DNA of 64,000 nt from Micromonospora sp. WMMA1363 (GTDB lineage: Bacteria > Actinomycetota > Actinomycetes > Mycobacteriales > Micromonosporaceae): contig NZ_JAUALB010000001.1 in NCBI RefSeq assembly GCF_030345795.1, positions 1,359,001-1,423,000 of the forward strand, in the 5' to 3' direction. Shown piece by piece: positions 34,163-44,063 of this stretch. Made by a program: the position numbers and the translations under genes. The notes under the pieces were generated by a model that saw nothing but the letters and a program-made list of their open reading frames with translations, made no database searches and was not told the origin of the DNA. Positions within the stretch are counted from its first letter, which is position 1. Every line of letters begins with the position of its first letter.

Positions 34163-37100
34163 TCAGCCGTCCTTCCCGGTCAGCACCGCGAAGACCACCG
34201 GTTCGGTGTGGTCACGCAGGGTCACTGGCGCCGTGGCGATCCGCAGGTCCCCGGAGGCGAGCAGCACCCGTCCGTCCCGGCCGCCGGAGAGCAGCGACAG
34301 CGGGGAGCGCTGCGGCAACCCCACCTTCTGCAGGCACTCGGTCGCCGTCCAGACCCGGGTCGCCGCGACGGCGAGGTCCTCGCCGGTCTCGGCGGCGATC
34401 AGGTCGGCCAGGCCACGGTTCGGGCCCAGCAGCCCGTCCCACTCGGGCGCCGGAAGCGCCACCACCGGCTCGACGTCACAGCCGAGCGGGCCGACGCCCA
34501 GCACACACAGGGTGAGCCCCGCGCCGTGCGCGGCGGACACCTGCCGCTCGCCGTCGAGCTCGGGTCGCCCGTCGGGCCGGTACCGGACGTCGACCGCCCG
34601 GCCCAGCGTCCGGCCGGCCGCCCGGGCGGTGCGGCCCCGCCCGGCGACACCGGCGCCGCCGTCGGTGGGGGCGTCGGGCTCGACCGTCACCGCGATCGGG
34701 GTGCCGAGCAGATCACCGAACTCCCGTTCCAGGTACGGTCCGAGCAGGGTCGGCACCCAGCGCAGGTCGCTCCGCTTACGGACGGCCTGCAACCGCAGCC
34801 CGTCCCAGCGCTCCAGGACCCGGCCGGCGCCGTCCCGGACGGCGATGTCGTAGATGTAGGTGTCCCCGTCGCGGCTGCGTTCGCGGGCGCAGTAGCGCAC
34901 CTCTCCCGCTGCCGCCAGGGCTGCCCCACCCGGGTGGACCCGCTCGATGCCGGCGGGCAGCAGCGTGGCGTGCGGCACGCAGACCTGGTTGCCGTGCATC
35001 AGCGCGTCCCGCATGCCAGGGTCGCCGAGGATCAGCTCCGCCGGCAGGAAACCGGCGAACCAGTCCGTGTCGCCGCGCACCGCGAGGTCCGCATCGACGT
35101 CCCGGGCGGAGGCCCGGTGGTAGCGGCGAAGCCGCTGGAACCGGTCACCCTGGAACAGGATGTCGCCGTAGAGGTCGCGGTCCGGGGCGAGTGGTACCTC
35201 CGGTAGGCCGGGCCCGACCTGCTCGGGCGGACCGTCCGGCGTCGGGGCGTCGACGAAGCGCAGGCGGGCACGGAAGTGGTCGGCGGCGAAGCCGGTCTCC
35301 GCGCTGCGGATGCTCACCTGCACCGTGTCGTCGTCGGTCACCACCGCCGCCACCCGGATCGTGGTGCTGCCGTCGGGCGGCACCACGATCGGCCGGGCGA
35401 ACTCGACGTTCTCGATCAGCGGGACCGACCGCCGGCCGGTCAGCGCGGTCGCGACCTGGGACATCGCCTCCATCCCGAAGACCGCAGGGAACAGCAGGTT
35501 GCCGTCGAGCAGGTGGTCGGGCAGATAACGGTCGATGTCCGGGCTGAGGGTGGTTTCGGAGACCAGTTCGACGCCCGGATAGTGAACCGGCAGCCGGTCG
35601 ACGAAGCGCAGCAGGGGTAGGTCGGGGATGTTGTACCGAACGGTGTCGATGTCCTGCGTGCGACCGCTGATGACCACGACCGTCGGCGCGGCGGCGTCCA
35701 CCAGCAAGCGCCGCATGATCTCCACGCCCTGGTCCAGGGTGATCGGCGTGACACCGTCGCGTTCCAGAGCCTCCACGACGGACAGCCGCTCCCCCATTCC
35801 CGTTCCGGACCAGACCGACCACTCGAGACAGAGCGCGCGGCATTCTGGGTGGCGGCGGCCGAACTCCGCGGTCAGCTCCGCGAGCCAGTCGTTGGCCATC
35901 GCGTAGTGCGCCTCGCCGCGCAGTCCGCTGCGGCCGATGATGCTGCCGAACGTGACGAGAGCCTTCAGCCGATCCGCGTCGACCGCGTTCAGGACCGCCC
36001 GCAGGCCGTCGATCTTCGGCGCGAACGTCCGCCGCACGGCCGCCTGGTCGAGGCTGGCCAGCGCCGTCGGCTCGTTGCGACCGGCGCCGTGCAGCACGCC
36101 GGTGACCGGGCCGAGCGCATCGGTCACCTCAGCCACCGCCGCCCGGACCTGTTCGGCGTCGGTGACGTCGGCACGGGCGTAGTGCACGGTGAGCCCCTGC
36201 TCGGTCATCCGCCGCAGGTTCGCCGCCAGCTCCTCGTCGCCGGCCGGGTCGGAGCGGCCCAGCACGGCCAGCCGGGCCCCCGTGTCGCGTCCGATCACGA
36301 TCGCGCACTCGGCGGTGATGCCCTTGCCCCCACCGGTGACCAGCAGGACGTCGTCCGAGCCCAACGGTGACACGGGCCGCGCCGGCCGCACCGGCATGGC
36401 CCGCAGGGTCGGCACCAGCCGACGTCCCTGCTCGTCATAGTGGACCTCGGCGAACTCCTGGGTCGCGGCGATCTCGGCCAGCACCCGCTCGACGGCCGGC
36501 CCGGCTGCCGGAGTCCGCACTATGGTCACCCGGACCTGCGGCGCCTCCAGCCGGAGGGTCTTGGCCAGGCCGGCCGCCCCCCGACCCGGCTGGACGAGAA
36601 CGAATCGGTCGCCGAGCTGGCCGCCGAGGACGGCCCGGGCGCCCTGGCGGGCGAGGTCCAGATGCTCCTCGGCGCAGTCGGCGGGCAGACAGACCAGCAC
36701 ACCGGAGCCGAGTTGCCCGCGTTCGAGGCCGCGCCGCAGCTCCTCGGCCAGCGGATCGTCCGCCGCGGCGTACACCCGCCAGTGGCCGTTCTCCTCGGCC
36801 GGCCCGCGGGCCGGCAGCGGGACCGGGTCCAGATCCAGCCGGAACGGCCGGGACCAGGGGGCTGCCCCGACAACCGCCGGCTCCCGCTCGGTGTCGATCG
36901 GAAGGGCGGTCCGGTGTAACTCGCCGAACGCCTCCGCGAGCTCCCGCAGGGTGGCGGTGGCGAAGTTCGTCGGCGTCTCGGCGGCCCCGATGCCGAGACG
37001 CTGGGCGGCCTGGTTGACCACCTGGCCGACAGTGATCGAGCTGAGGTGCAGGTCGTCGAGGAGCCGACTGTCGTCGCGCACCATCTCCAGCGGCAGTTCG

Positions 37101-39937
37101 GCACGTTCGGCGGCCAGCCGCCGGAGCAGTTCCAGGCCGGATTCCCCGCTCTCGGCGGAAGCGGCGGGCGGCGTGGCGACCGGTGGCCCCGCCGCGGTCG
37201 GGACCGCGCGGACGTCAACGGCGGGAGCCGCCTCGCAGGGGCTGGCGAAGAAGCTGAACTCCTGCCCGAGCTGCACCGGCCGGATCAGCCGGCCGTGGAA
37301 CAGACCCGGGTGGACGTCGGCGGCACCGATGACGTACGCGGCGGCGACGACCCGCAGCACGCTGGTCAGCGACTCGTCGTCGGTGTCCAGCGCCACGGCC
37401 GGCACCTCGGTCACCGCGGCGGCCAGACCACTGAGCACCCGCCCGGGCCCGACCTCAACGATCAGGTCGATGTCCTTGGCGGCGAGGGCCACGGCTTGGG
37501 CGAAGAGCACCGGGTCGGTGATCTGCCGGTGCAGGAGCGCCGGGATGTCGGTGTCCGGGGCGAGAACCTCACCGGTGACGGTGGAGACCACCGGTTCGCG
37601 GAGCGGTCCGAAGCGCTCGCCGGCCAACCGGTCGCCGAAGGCCGCTGCCGCCGGGGCCACCAGCGGAGAGTGGAACGCGTGCGACACCGACAGCCGGGTG
37701 GCTCCGATCCCGGCCTCCCGGGCGGCCCGACTCACCGCCTCGACGGCGTCGACCGGGCCGGCGACGACCGTCTGCTGGGGGCCGTTGTAGCCGGCGACAA
37801 CCACCGGCTGCCCGGCCAGCAGGCCTGCCACCGGGTCTGGCGCGGCGGCCAGGCTGGCCATGGTGCCGGAGGCGCTGTGCTCGGCCATGGTCCGGCCGCG
37901 TACCGCAGCGACCCGCAGCAGGGTCTCACCGTCCATCGCGCCCGCCCAGTGCAGCGCGGACAGCTCGCCGAGGCTGTGCCCGACGGCTACCTGCGCGCCG
38001 ATCCCGAGGTCGCACAGCACCCGCAGGCCAGCCATGGATCCGGTGACGATACGGGGCTGGGCGACGGCGGTGGCGACCATGTCGCCGGTGGTCGGCAGGG
38101 CAGCCCGCTCGTACACCTCCTCGGCCCGGCCGAACCGGCGGCGCAGCGCGCCGCCGCTGGTTCCGCGACCCGAGCCCTGGCCGGGGAAGAGGAAGCCAAT
38201 GCGCCCCTCCTCCACCACGTGCCCGCACAGGGCGCGCCCGTCGGCGGTGAGGAGCCGGGTCTCACCGGCGTCCAGCGCCTCCCGGACGCGCAGTAGCTGG
38301 TGCTCCGCGTCCTCCGGGGAGGACACGACCAGCGCCGCCCGCCAGGGCCGGTCCTGCTGTTCCCGGTGCAGGGTGGCGGCCAGATCGGCGAGCTGGGCGT
38401 ACGCGAGCTGGGGAACGAACTCGATCAGCTGCTGTACCCGCTCGCGCAGGAGGCCGGCCGAGTCGGCGTCGACCACCAGCAGCTCCATGTCCTGCACCGA
38501 GCGGCGCAGGTTACGGCTGCGGCTGTCCAGCCGGACACGCCGCTTCGGCTCCCGCTTGTCCAGCACCACGTGGGTGTTGATGCCGCCGAAGCCCATCGCG
38601 GTGATGCCGGCGCGCACCGGGGTTTCCGCCGGCCACGGCTCCGCCTGCCGCAACACCCGCAACGCGGCGTCGTCGGCGGTGAGCAGCTCGTGCGGGTCGA
38701 CACAGCCGATCGCCGGCGGAAGCAGCTCGTGGTGCACCGCCATGGCGGCTTTGATCAGACCCGCGACCCCGGCCGCCGCCTTGGTGTGCCCGATCATGCC
38801 CTTCACGGAGCTGATCGCGGCCTTCGGCGCCCGGGGGTCGGCCGACCGGCGGGCCATCGAGAGGGCCCTGAGCTCGGTGGCGTCCCCGACGGCGGTGCCG
38901 GTGCCGTGGCCCTCGAACAGTCCGACGGTGTCGATCCCGAAGCCCGCCCGCTCGTACGCCCGACGCAGCGCCAGCTGGTAGCCGTTGACCTCGGGACGGG
39001 TGATGCCGCCCTTACCGTCCGAGGAGATACCCCAGCCGGCGACGGTGGCGTACACGCGGTGCCCGGCCTCGAGGGCGTCCCGCTCGCGCATCAGGACGAT
39101 CATCCCGCAGCCTTCGCCGGGCCAGAAGCCGTTGGACTTGCGGTCGTAGACGCGCATCTCCGTCCGGGCCAGCGCACCGGTCTTGGCGAAACCGATGATC
39201 TCGAAGGGGTCGATGGAAATGTCCACCCCCCCGGCCACCGCGACGTCCACCTCGCCGTCGAGCAGCGTCTTGCACGCGGTGGCGACGGAGAGCAGCGAGG
39301 ACGAGCAGGCGCCGTCGACGGTGTACCCGCCGCCCTTGAGATCGAAGTGGTTGCAGATCCGGCCGGCGATGGTGTTGGACAGGCCACCGGCCAGGGTGTC
39401 CTCGTCGATGCCGGGGAACGGCGCCTTGTAGCGGGCCTCGAAGTCGGCGAGGAAGGTGGCCAGTTGGTCGTCGTCCCAGTCCTGTTCCTTGAGCGCGGCG
39501 GCCACCATCCGCTGCACGTACGGCCACCGCAGCCGCATCTGGTTGGCGCGGGAGAACTCCCCGGTGAGGCTGTTGCCGACCACCACGCAGGTGCGCTCGC
39601 GGGGCAGTCCCTCGGCCATCGGGAAGCCGGCGTCGGCCAGGGCCGTGGCGGCGACGTCCAGCGCCAGCCAGTGGGTGAGGTCGGTGGACCGGTACGTGCT
39701 GCCGGCGATCTTGTAGGCGATCCGGTCGAACTCGTAGCCCTCGATGACGGCGGCGGTCCGGGCGTAGAAGCGGTCCGGGGCGGCCGGATCAGGGTCCCAG
39801 TAGTCGTCGAGCCGCATCCGCACGTCCGGAAGGCGGCGGAAGGCGCGCCGTCCGGCGACGGCGTTCTCCCACAGCTCGCCGGGCGAGGTGGCGTCGGGAT
39901 AGCGGTTGGCCATCCCGACGATGGCGATCCTGCTCAT
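34163..39937 (-). CDS. Iterative enediyne polyketide synthase PKSE
   Basis: The 1924-residue enzyme has the full enediyne PKS order. KS: active Cys211 in DGACSSSLLS, His in EGHGTGTAVGD and MIGHTKAAAG. AT: Ser655 in GHSLGELSAL. ACP: LHLSSITVG, Ser967 the likely pantetheine site. KR: TGGGKGITAEC near residue 1200. DH: His1475 in DHLLDGNLLFP. A C-terminal 4'-phosphopantetheinyl transferase follows (GCDVEP, Asp1821 and Glu1823; WTATECLQKVG). Length and active-site spacing match known PKSEs such as CalE8. It builds the heptaene precursor iteratively and self-activates its ACP. The start overlaps the UnbU gene (ATGA), so E5-E-E10-E6-E7 are one transcript. Confidence 0.95.
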   Translation of the reverse strand: MSRIAIVGMANRYPDATSPGELWENAVAGRRAFRRLPDVRMRLDDYWDPDPAAPDRFYARTAAVIEGYEFDRIAYKIAGSTYRSTDLTHWLALDVAATALADAGFPMAEGLPRERTCVVVGNSLTGEFSRANQMRLRWPYVQRMVAAALKEQDWDDDQLATFLADFEARYKAPFPGIDEDTLAGGLSNTIAGRICNHFDLKGGGYTVDGACSSSLLSVATACKTLLDGEVDVAVAGGVDISIDPFEIIGFAKTGALARTEMRVYDRKSNGFWPGEGCGMIVLMRERDALEAGHRVYATVAGWGISSDGKGGITRPEVNGYQLALRRAYERAGFGIDTVGLFEGHGTGTAVGDATELRALSMARRSADPRAPKAAISSVKGMIGHTKAAAGVAGLIKAAMAVHHELLPPAIGCVDPHELLTADDAALRVLRQAEPWPAETPVRAGITAMGFGGINTHVVLDKREPKRRVRLDSRSRNLRRSVQDMELLVVDADSAGLLRERVQQLIEFVPQLAYAQLADLAATLHREQQDRPWRAALVVSSPEDAEHQLLRVREALDAGETRLLTADGRALCGHVVEEGRIGFLFPGQGSGRGTSGGALRRRFGRAEEVYERAALPTTGDMVATAVAQPRIVTGSMAGLRVLCDLGIGAQVAVGHSLGELSALHWAGAMDGETLLRVAAVRGRTMAEHSASGTMASLAAAPDPVAGLLAGQPVVVAGYNGPQQTVVAGPVDAVEAVSRAAREAGIGATRLSVSHAFHSPLVAPAAAAFGDRLAGERFGPLREPVVSTVTGEVLAPDTDIPALLHRQITDPVLFAQAVALAAKDIDLIVEVGPGRVLSGLAAAVTEVPAVALDTDDESLTSVLRVVAAAYVIGAADVHPGLFHGRLIRPVQLGQEFSFFASPCEAAPAVDVRAVPTAAGPPVATPPAASAESGESGLELLRRLAAERAELPLEMVRDDSRLLDDLHLSSITVGQVVNQAAQRLGIGAAETPTNFATATLRELAEAFGELHRTALPIDTEREPAVVGAAPWSRPFRLDLDPVPLPARGPAEENGHWRVYAAADDPLAEELRRGLERGQLGSGVLVCLPADCAEEHLDLARQGARAVLGGQLGDRFVLVQPGRGAAGLAKTLRLEAPQVRVTIVRTPAAGPAVERVLAEIAATQEFAEVHYDEQGRRLVPTLRAMPVRPARPVSPLGSDDVLLVTGGGKGITAECAIVIGRDTGARLAVLGRSDPAGDEELAANLRRMTEQGLTVHYARADVTDAEQVRAAVAEVTDALGPVTGVLHGAGRNEPTALASLDQAAVRRTFAPKIDGLRAVLNAVDADRLKALVTFGSIIGRSGLRGEAHYAMANDWLAELTAEFGRRHPECRALCLEWSVWSGTGMGERLSVVEALERDGVTPITLDQGVEIMRRLLVDAAAPTVVVISGRTQDIDTVRYNIPDLPLLRFVDRLPVHYPGVELVSETTLSPDIDRYLPDHLLDGNLLFPAVFGMEAMSQVATALTGRRSVPLIENVEFARPIVVPPDGSTTIRVAAVVTDDDTVQVSIRSAETGFAADHFRARLRFVDAPTPDGPPEQVGPGLPEVPLAPDRDLYGDILFQGDRFQRLRRYHRASARDVDADLAVRGDTDWFAGFLPAELILGDPGMRDALMHGNQVCVPHATLLPAGIERVHPGGAALAAAGEVRYCARERSRDGDTYIYDIAVRDGAGRVLERWDGLRLQAVRKRSDLRWVPTLLGPYLEREFGDLLGTPIAVTVEPDAPTDGGAGVAGRGRTARAAGRTLGRAVDVRYRPDGRPELDGERQVSAAHGAGLTLCVLGVGPLGCDVEPVVALPAPEWDGLLGPNRGLADLIAAETGEDLAVAATRVWTATECLQKVGLPQRSPLSLLSGGRDGRVLLASGDLRIATAPVTLRDHTEPVVFAVLTGKDG

Positions 39938-40923
39938 GCCGGCACACGCTCCTTGCCGGATTCGGGGGCGACGACCACGGGAACGGCCGACGTCCGGGCG
40001 AGCGACGGTGCCGCCTGGGCCTCGCGCCGCTCGCGGGCCTGGTTGACGAAGTGCAGCGCCCAGTGGAAGCCGCCGCGGGAGGCGCAGACCAGGGCGGTGG
40101 CGAAGAAGATCCCGTACGCGATGCCCGCGCCGGTGAGGAAGCCGTAGACGACCGCGACGCCGGCGCCGAAGGCGAACTGCGCGGCGGGCGGGGACGGGCT
40201 GGTCCCCGGGTCGGTGACCATGTAGTTGGTGAACAGCACGAAGGCGGTGCCGGTCATCATGGCCAACGCGCCGGGGATCGAGGTGTCCAGGACCATGCCG
40301 CGGACGACGGCCTGGAGCACGAAGAACGACGTCCAGCCGAGGATGAGCCACATCCGGCCGGTCAGCTTCCCGTTGATCATGGTGCCGCCGACGATGATGA
40401 TCGCCGGGACGAACCAGTCCCAGAAGCCGGTGATGTGCTCGGTGAAGTGGTACGGCGGGGCGATGCTGGCCCACGGAAAGAGCAGCAGGATCATCGCGAT
40501 GCCGAAGTTCGACGGGTTCATGTAGTGCCGCATCCGGCCCCTGAGCGGTGCGCGCAGCACCCACTTCGCGCCGATCGCCACGGCCACGCCGAACATCAGC
40601 ACCAGGATCTGGTCGTTGACGTAGATCAGCATGTTCACCGCGAGGCTGGTGATGTGGGCCGGATAGAGGAACTCGACGAGCCCACGCAGTCCGTTGCCGA
40701 GGTAGCGGGGGGTGCGGCCCTCTGCCCGGGCGCCCACCGTCTCCAGGACGATCTCCAGCGTGTAGCCGGTGGCGAGCGCCACGAACGGCCACAGCCATGG
40801 CTGCTCGAAGCCCAGCACCGTGTAGCCGACGATGTTGAACACCGTGATCGAGATCGCGAAGTTGCGCAGCGCCTTGATAACCTTGGGATCGTGGCGGGGG
40901 CCAGAGGGCGTGGTCGCGGCCAT
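39934..40923 (-). CDS. Enediyne UnbU (E5) membrane protein, RnfD/NqrB-like
   Basis: The 329-residue protein has about eight to nine helices and is the conserved UnbU/E5 of enediyne loci. Segments MNPSNFGIAMILLLFPWASI (residue about 140) and VTDPGTSPSPPAAQFAFGAG (residue about 235) resemble the RnfD/NqrB subunit of flavin-containing electron pumps, although no canonical flavin-Thr motif is visible. The family is required for enediyne core formation but its reaction is unproven. ATG 40923 sits eight bases after AGGAAAGG; a GTG at 40932 overlapping the previous stop is an alternative. Confidence 0.9.
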   Translation of the reverse strand: MAATTPSGPRHDPKVIKALRNFAISITVFNIVGYTVLGFEQPWLWPFVALATGYTLEIVLETVGARAEGRTPRYLGNGLRGLVEFLYPAHITSLAVNMLIYVNDQILVLMFGVAVAIGAKWVLRAPLRGRMRHYMNPSNFGIAMILLLFPWASIAPPYHFTEHITGFWDWFVPAIIIVGGTMINGKLTGRMWLILGWTSFFVLQAVVRGMVLDTSIPGALAMMTGTAFVLFTNYMVTDPGTSPSPPAAQFAFGAGVAVVYGFLTGAGIAYGIFFATALVCASRGGFHWALHFVNQARERREAQAAPSLARTSAVPVVVAPESGKERVPA

Positions 40924-40928
40924 GTCGC

Positions 40929-42893
40929 TCACCTTTCCTGGGCCTGGGAGCCGAGCCGCAGCGTGTGCCAGCCCGGGGCCAACCGAATTTCCTGCTGCCG
41001 GACCTCGCCGGCGCGGTCGCGCCACCGCAGGTCCACCCGGACCGGGCCGGTGATGTCACGGCCCAGGCCGACATGCGCCTCGTGGCTGCGCTTGCCGGAA
41101 TGGCCGCTGCCACCGTCGACGCGGGTGACGAAGGTGCGCCCGTCGGCGGTGGTGACCCGAACCTGGGCGCCGACCACCGGGGAACCCGGCGCCGGCCGGC
41201 CAGCCTCGGACACGGCCGGACCGTCGTGGACCAGCCGGAGCCCGAGGAAGGCCCCCGGCGACGGGCTCTGGTTGTGATAGAAGACCGGCTCGTCCCACTG
41301 CCGGGCCACGGCGAAGTCCAGCCGGCCGTCGCCGTCGGCGTCACCGGTGGCGATGCCGCGGGTCGGCACCGGGATGTCGAGGCCCAGCTCACCGGCGAGA
41401 TTCACGTAGCGGCCGCCCGGATCCTTGACGAAGAAGTGCAGCCGCTGACTGCCGCCGATGTCGTCGCCGGAGTTGACGTGCGGCCACCACAGCGGGTGGC
41501 GCAGCAGCTCGTCGTTGGCGGTGGCCAGTTCCTGGAGCTGCGGCCAGCGGTTCACCTCACCCTTGACGAAACCGGTGGCCTGTGCGACGACCAGGGTGCC
41601 ACCGTTGTCGAAGTCGGCCAGCTTGGCGTCCCAGCCCCAGCCCGACCAGGCGAGGCCGAGCGGCGCGCTGCGGTCGGCGTACGGGGCGCGACCCTCGGCG
41701 AACTGCCTACGCAGGTCGGCGTTGTCCGTCGCGGTGTCGATGAACGCGAAGTGGCTTTCTTCGATGCCGAACGACGTGGTGATGTTGCTGACGAACATGT
41801 CGTACCGGCCGTCGCCGTCGAGGTCACCGAAGTCGACGCCCATGCCCTTGAACGAGTCCAGGCCGACCCGCTTGGACTTGGGCACCAGCGCGCGGCCGAC
41901 AGCGCTCTCCACCAGCGCGAACTTCAGCTCGCCGGGGGTGGAGCGGTTGTGCAGCAGCCGGTCCGGGCCGAAGTCGTGCGCGATGTAGAGCTCGGGCAGA
42001 TGGTCGCCGTCGAGGTCGTTGGCGCCGGCCGCGAGCGCCCAGCCCTTGGACACCGCGCGGGGCAGGACGTCGTCGATCTGTTCGAAGGTGGCTGTCGGTT
42101 CGGGGCCGCCGCTGCCGCCGGTGAAGCGGAAGAAGTAGTCCTCGCCACCGTTGATGCCGTGGGACATCGAGTCGTTCATCTCGACCCCGCCGCTGACGGT
42201 GTCGTCGAGGACCGCGCTGTGCGGGAAGTAGTTGCCGACGTAGATGTCGACGTGGCCGTCGCCGTCGAAGTCGTCGACAGCGACGGTGTTGGTGTTCCAC
42301 AGCGGGCCCTCGTACCGGTCGGCGGCGCCGGGCACCAGCTCGGTCGGCTGGTACGCCGCGGCGCTCAGTCCGGTGACGCCGGCCTTCGTCAGGTAGAGGA
42401 TCGGCGTCCGGCCCCAGAGGTAGACCAGAAGGTCCATCCGGCCGTCCTCGTTGAAGTCGCCGGGCACGCAGCCCATCGGCGCCATCGGTGTGGTCATCGG
42501 CAGTGGGTCCGGGCGCAGCGCGAAGGGGGTGTACCGGTCGCCGCTCGAACCGGGCACCGGGGTGATGCTGACCTGGTCGGTGCGGGGGTCGGTGACGCAG
42601 AGGTCGTTGGCCAGCCCGTCGCCGTCCAGGTCGTTCATCGCGATGGCGGAGCCGACCGACGAAATCCAGGCGTCGATCTGCTGGTAGTCCTGATTGACCC
42701 GGCGGATGGTCTGCTGCGGGAACCCGCCCGGCAGCGCGATCGCCGTCGGCGTGAACCGGTAGCGGTCCGCCAGCTCCGACCGCTCGTCGGCCGAGGCGTA
42801 CGGCAGCCGGGAGGCGAGGAACAGGCCCACCATCAGCACGAGAGCCAGCGCCCCGGCCAGTTGGCGGCGCAGCCATCTCACTGTCATCGACAT
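40929..42893 (-). CDS. Enediyne UnbV (E4), FG-GAP/ASPIC repeat protein
   Basis: This 654-residue protein has an N-terminal signal/anchor helix (LAGALALVLMVGLFLASRLP). At least six calcium-loop FG-GAP repeats follow (DLDGDGLANDL, DFNEDGRMDLL, DFDGDGHVDIY, DLDGDHLPELY, DLDGDGRYDMF, DADGDGRLDFA), then a C-terminal ASPIC/UnbV domain. It should form a seven-bladed integrin-like propeller outside the membrane. UnbV is part of every minimal enediyne cassette. It starts 4 bp after the E3 stop and has AAGGAA upstream. Its biochemical role is unknown. Confidence 0.9.
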   Translation of the reverse strand: MSMTVRWLRRQLAGALALVLMVGLFLASRLPYASADERSELADRYRFTPTAIALPGGFPQQTIRRVNQDYQQIDAWISSVGSAIAMNDLDGDGLANDLCVTDPRTDQVSITPVPGSSGDRYTPFALRPDPLPMTTPMAPMGCVPGDFNEDGRMDLLVYLWGRTPILYLTKAGVTGLSAAAYQPTELVPGAADRYEGPLWNTNTVAVDDFDGDGHVDIYVGNYFPHSAVLDDTVSGGVEMNDSMSHGINGGEDYFFRFTGGSGGPEPTATFEQIDDVLPRAVSKGWALAAGANDLDGDHLPELYIAHDFGPDRLLHNRSTPGELKFALVESAVGRALVPKSKRVGLDSFKGMGVDFGDLDGDGRYDMFVSNITTSFGIEESHFAFIDTATDNADLRRQFAEGRAPYADRSAPLGLAWSGWGWDAKLADFDNGGTLVVAQATGFVKGEVNRWPQLQELATANDELLRHPLWWPHVNSGDDIGGSQRLHFFVKDPGGRYVNLAGELGLDIPVPTRGIATGDADGDGRLDFAVARQWDEPVFYHNQSPSPGAFLGLRLVHDGPAVSEAGRPAPGSPVVGAQVRVTTADGRTFVTRVDGGSGHSGKRSHEAHVGLGRDITGPVRVDLRWRDRAGEVRQQEIRLAPGWHTLRLGSQAQER

Positions 42894-42897
42894 CTTG

Positions 42898-43872
42898 TCA
42901 GTTCCTTCCGATCACGACGAACTCGTCCGCCACGGCCCGCCGCCAGACCTCGTAGCCGGGCGGCCCGCCCGGCGTGTCGCCTCGCGGCCGGCGGCGTTCG
43001 GCCAGGTCGGCGGCTTCGACCACGGTCATCCCGCACAGTGCCCGGGTCGCCACCTCGTTGTGCGGGACCACGAGCCCCGCCCGGACGCGGGCCGAGGCGG
43101 CGAAGACACTGCCCTGGGAGACGTGCGTGTGGTACGCACCGGCGCGCCGCCGGAACGCCCGCAGTTCCTCCTCGTCGGCCCCGCCCGCGTACGTGGCCGC
43201 CAGTCCGGCGCCGCTGTACAGGTCCGCCCGCCGGCCGGGGGCGAAGCCCTCGATGGTCTCGGCGACCCGCTCGGCGTCGGTACCGCAGACGAACCAGAGC
43301 GCCCGGCCGATGCCTTGGTCGATGGCGTGGTCGGCGTAGCCGCGGTGGGCGTCGCCCGGTGGCCATGGGAAGGCGGCCTCCCGGTACTGGCCGTACACGT
43401 ACCGGTCGGTGGCGAAGTACGCCTGGTGGAAGCCGAGACCGTCCAGCACCAACCAGCGCACCAGCGGGTCGGGGGCGGTCAGCGTCCACCAGCGGAACCG
43501 CGGTAGCCGGGCCATCGCCCAGCCCACCCCGACGTACGCCATGTAGATGTGGGCGTCGCCGGGTCCGGCGAGAAACCGGGCCACGTGACGACGTGGACCG
43601 GGTAACGCGTCGAGCACCGCCAGGGCCATCGCCGCACCCTCGTACGCGAACCCGCGGAATCGCGTCGGGGTCACGTCGAGTCGCCGCGACAATGGGTCGG
43701 GCGATGGCGTCTCCGCCGCGTAGGAATATCCGGTCAGGAACGTGCGCCCTACGGTTTCGAGCATTTCCCGCGCGGCTGGATTCTTGGCTTTGAATCCACG
43801 CACGTCGAGGTTCGTGGCCGACATGTCGGGTGTGAGAATGCGACGTCTGAGCGTCCGCCAGGCACTGGTCAC
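42898..43872 (-). CDS. Enediyne UnbL/E3 (DUF1702)
   Basis: This 324-residue DUF1702 protein has RGFAYEGAAMALAVLD, YMAYVGVGWAMARLPRF, the DQGIGRALWFVCGTD region and a C-terminal PGYEVWRRAVADEFV, matching UnbL proteins of the enediyne cassette. It is soluble with no cofactor motif. GTG 43872 was chosen because it follows GGGGGAG and aligns exactly with the start of its paralogue at 45041; an upstream TTG at 43884 has no ribosome-binding site. First gene of the E3-E4-E5-PKSE-E10-E6-E7 transcript. Reaction unknown. Confidence 0.88.
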   Translation of the reverse strand: MTSAWRTLRRRILTPDMSATNLDVRGFKAKNPAAREMLETVGRTFLTGYSYAAETPSPDPLSRRLDVTPTRFRGFAYEGAAMALAVLDALPGPRRHVARFLAGPGDAHIYMAYVGVGWAMARLPRFRWWTLTAPDPLVRWLVLDGLGFHQAYFATDRYVYGQYREAAFPWPPGDAHRGYADHAIDQGIGRALWFVCGTDAERVAETIEGFAPGRRADLYSGAGLAATYAGGADEEELRAFRRRAGAYHTHVSQGSVFAASARVRAGLVVPHNEVATRALCGMTVVEAADLAERRRPRGDTPGGPPGYEVWRRAVADEFVVIGRN

Positions 43873-43953
43873 GGTCTCCCCCAAACGAGGACACGCTAGC
43901 CCTCTGACAACTGTGGATGAAACGGTGCCAGCGGCCGGTACGTCGCGTCTTCT

Positions 43954-43970
43954 TCGATTGTGCTAATCGA
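43954..43970. promoter_or_regulatory. Inverted repeat in the E3 promoter region
   Basis: TCGATT and AATCGA flank GTGCT 82 bp upstream of the E3 start, in an AT-richer 191-bp spacer between the two DUF1702 genes. The spacer is the only gap in the minus-strand core and probably holds the promoter for the PKSE transcript. The palindrome could be an operator; this is weak. Confidence 0.3.
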
Positions 43971-44063
43971 GGAAAAGATTATCGACGACAACGACGGAAG
44001 CGGATAGTGCCAGTACCCACGAATGCATAAGCCTCATTGCCGAATGGGCTGGGAGCGACGGGA

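Noticed and set aside
34163-39937. PKSE as a modular type I or PUFA synthase
   Set aside because: A single KS, AT and ACP with KR, DH and a C-terminal phosphopantetheinyl transferase, plus TEBC and UnbLVU neighbours, is specific to enediyne synthases; PUFA synthases have multiple tandem ACPs.
36522-43793. Very long plus-strand open frames antisense to the enediyne genes
   Set aside because: High-GC DNA leaves long open frames on the opposite strand. These translate to Arg/Ala/Pro-rich sequence with no domains, while the minus strand gives clear PKSE, UnbU and UnbV motifs.
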